Assembly (NCBI GenBank): GCA_030149595.1
Contig: JASFBI010000093.1
Coordinates: 1 to 7,103 of the forward strand
DNA length: 7,103 bases
Source of the DNA: Desulfobacterales bacterium
Lineage (GTDB): Bacteria; Desulfobacterota; Desulfobacteria; Desulfobacterales; DAOWNP01
Direction: 5' to 3'
How positions within the stretch are numbered: position 1 is the first letter of the stretch; every line of letters begins with the position of its first letter. The position numbers and the translations under genes are program-made. Of the stretch, positions 6,388-7,103 are shown piece by piece. The notes beneath the pieces are model-generated. The model saw only the letters and a list, made by a program, of their open reading frames with translations. It was not told the DNA's origin and did no database searches.

Positions 6388-7103
6388 TTAGTATGATCTT
6401 GGCAATTGAAGTCCAAAGTTAGCTACAATATTTCTCTGAGTGTCTGTTGTTCCGGCAGCAATTGCCAGTCCAATACAATAGTAATACATATGTTCAATAC
6501 TTCCCTTTAACTTTGTCCATCTGGGATCTCTCTCCATAATATCCATCTGGGAATATACACCTAAAATATCAGAGCCTATTCGGGTTACTTTTTCCAGTAA
6601 TTGATCACAAAGAGCCTTGTCTCTTGATGGTTCATAAATCACTACTTTTTTTTGATCTTCTTTCCATGCAGATTCAAATGATAGTATTTGCAATGTCTCT
6701 ATATCTATAGCAAGGTCAGCAAGACTCTCTCTAACAAAAGGATCATCTATTCTGTCTGTCTCTTTTGCATATTCAATAAGTTCATCTAAAAGTCTTACAC
6801 AAGCTCCTCCTGCAGAAAGGGCAAGTCCTCTTTCAAATGAAAGAGCAGTCATAAGCTGGGACCAGCCATTGTTTTCAACTCCCACAAGATTTTCAACAGG
6901 AACTTTTACATCATCAAAAAAAAGTTCATTAAATACATGGCCACCCATAAAGTTTTTAAGAGGGCTTAGCGTTAGGCCTTTGCTTTTCATGTCTACAATT
7001 ATAAGGCTTAACCCCTGATGTTTTTTTTCTGTGTTTTGTTGTGTTCTGCATGCCAGCCGGAGGTACCTTGCTTTATGTGCACAACTTGTCCAGACTTTTT
7101 GGC
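6388..7103 (-). CDS. Acyl-CoA dehydrogenase, catalytic-Glu subunit, 3' part (PimC/FadE26-like)
   Basis: The frame stays open through the right edge, so the internal Met at 6990 is not the start; 237 residues are visible and about 150-160 N-terminal ones are missing. Visible: QKVWTSCAHKARY (1-13, the usual QKVWTSGAH-type flavin region), LIIVDMKSKGLTLSPL (33-48), GGHVFNELFFDDVKVPVENLVG (about 53-74), LSFERG with Glu90 (87-92, codon 6832-6834), and C-terminal AGTTDTQRNIVA (216-227) ending LPRSY. Glu90 aligns with the catalytic Glu of isovaleryl-CoA dehydrogenase, while the medium-chain-type site has Ala-Gly-Thr. The RxQFG flavin motif is replaced by an ETDRIDDPFVRESLADL-type segment typical of FadE26/PimC-like subunits. 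It is followed 13 bases later by the RxQF-bearing partner, so the two probably form an alpha2beta2 enzyme. Whether more operon genes lie upstream cannot be seen. Confidence 0.92.
   Translation of the reverse strand, partial: QKVWTSCAHKARYLRLACRTQQNTEKKHQGLSLIIVDMKSKGLTLSPLKNFMGGHVFNELFFDDVKVPVENLVGVENNGWSQLMTALSFERGLALSAGGACVRLLDELIEYAKETDRIDDPFVRESLADLAIDIETLQILSFESAWKEDQKKVVIYEPSRDKALCDQLLEKVTRIGSDILGVYSQMDIMERDPRWTKLKGSIEHMYYYCIGLAIAAGTTDTQRNIVANFGLQLPRSY

Overview
The window reads as a piece of an AT-rich, Gram-negative bacterial chromosome. A diderm envelope is suggested by a lipoprotein with a lipobox-like signal peptide and a glycine zipper. The mix of an HrpA-type RNA helicase, a LarE-type sulfur transferase remnant and a paired set of acyl-CoA dehydrogenases would fit an anaerobic deltaproteobacterial lineage such as Desulfobacterales. 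That placement is an inference from gene content and base composition, not a proven assignment. No rRNA, tRNA, CRISPR array or intact mobile element was seen.

Layout. Bases 1-2997 (+) hold the 3' three quarters of hrpA, a DEAH-box RNA helicase whose N-terminal ATP-binding domain lies before the window. A 124-base convergent gap with a modest stem-loop follows. Everything to the right is on the minus strand. From 5025 down to 3122 runs a three-gene unit: a cytoplasmic alpha/beta hydrolase, a glycine-zipper lipoprotein starting 8 bases after it, and a shortened larE. An extended -10 promoter (5060-5068) precedes the unit. The larE copy keeps the PP-loop ATP site but lacks most of its C-terminal half. 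Its last eight residues resemble the normal LarE C-terminus, so an internal deletion is more likely than a simple stop mutation.

From the right edge down to 5211 run two acyl-CoA dehydrogenase genes, 13 bases apart, with a near-perfect Shine-Dalgarno sequence between them. The upstream one (cut by the window edge) has a Glu at the isovaleryl-CoA-dehydrogenase-type catalytic position but lacks the usual RxQF flavin motif. The downstream one has RxQF but no Glu at either known catalytic position. This complementary pattern points to one heteromeric enzyme, like the pimeloyl-CoA (PimC/PimD) or mycobacterial steroid (FadE26/FadE27-type) dehydrogenases. The substrate cannot be told from the sequence.

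The genes are mostly ordinary housekeeping or catabolic ones. The points most worth a second look are the split-active-site dehydrogenase pair, the internally deleted larE with an imperfect repeat at its likely junction, and a lipoprotein in which a glycine zipper appears inserted into a beta-rich domain.
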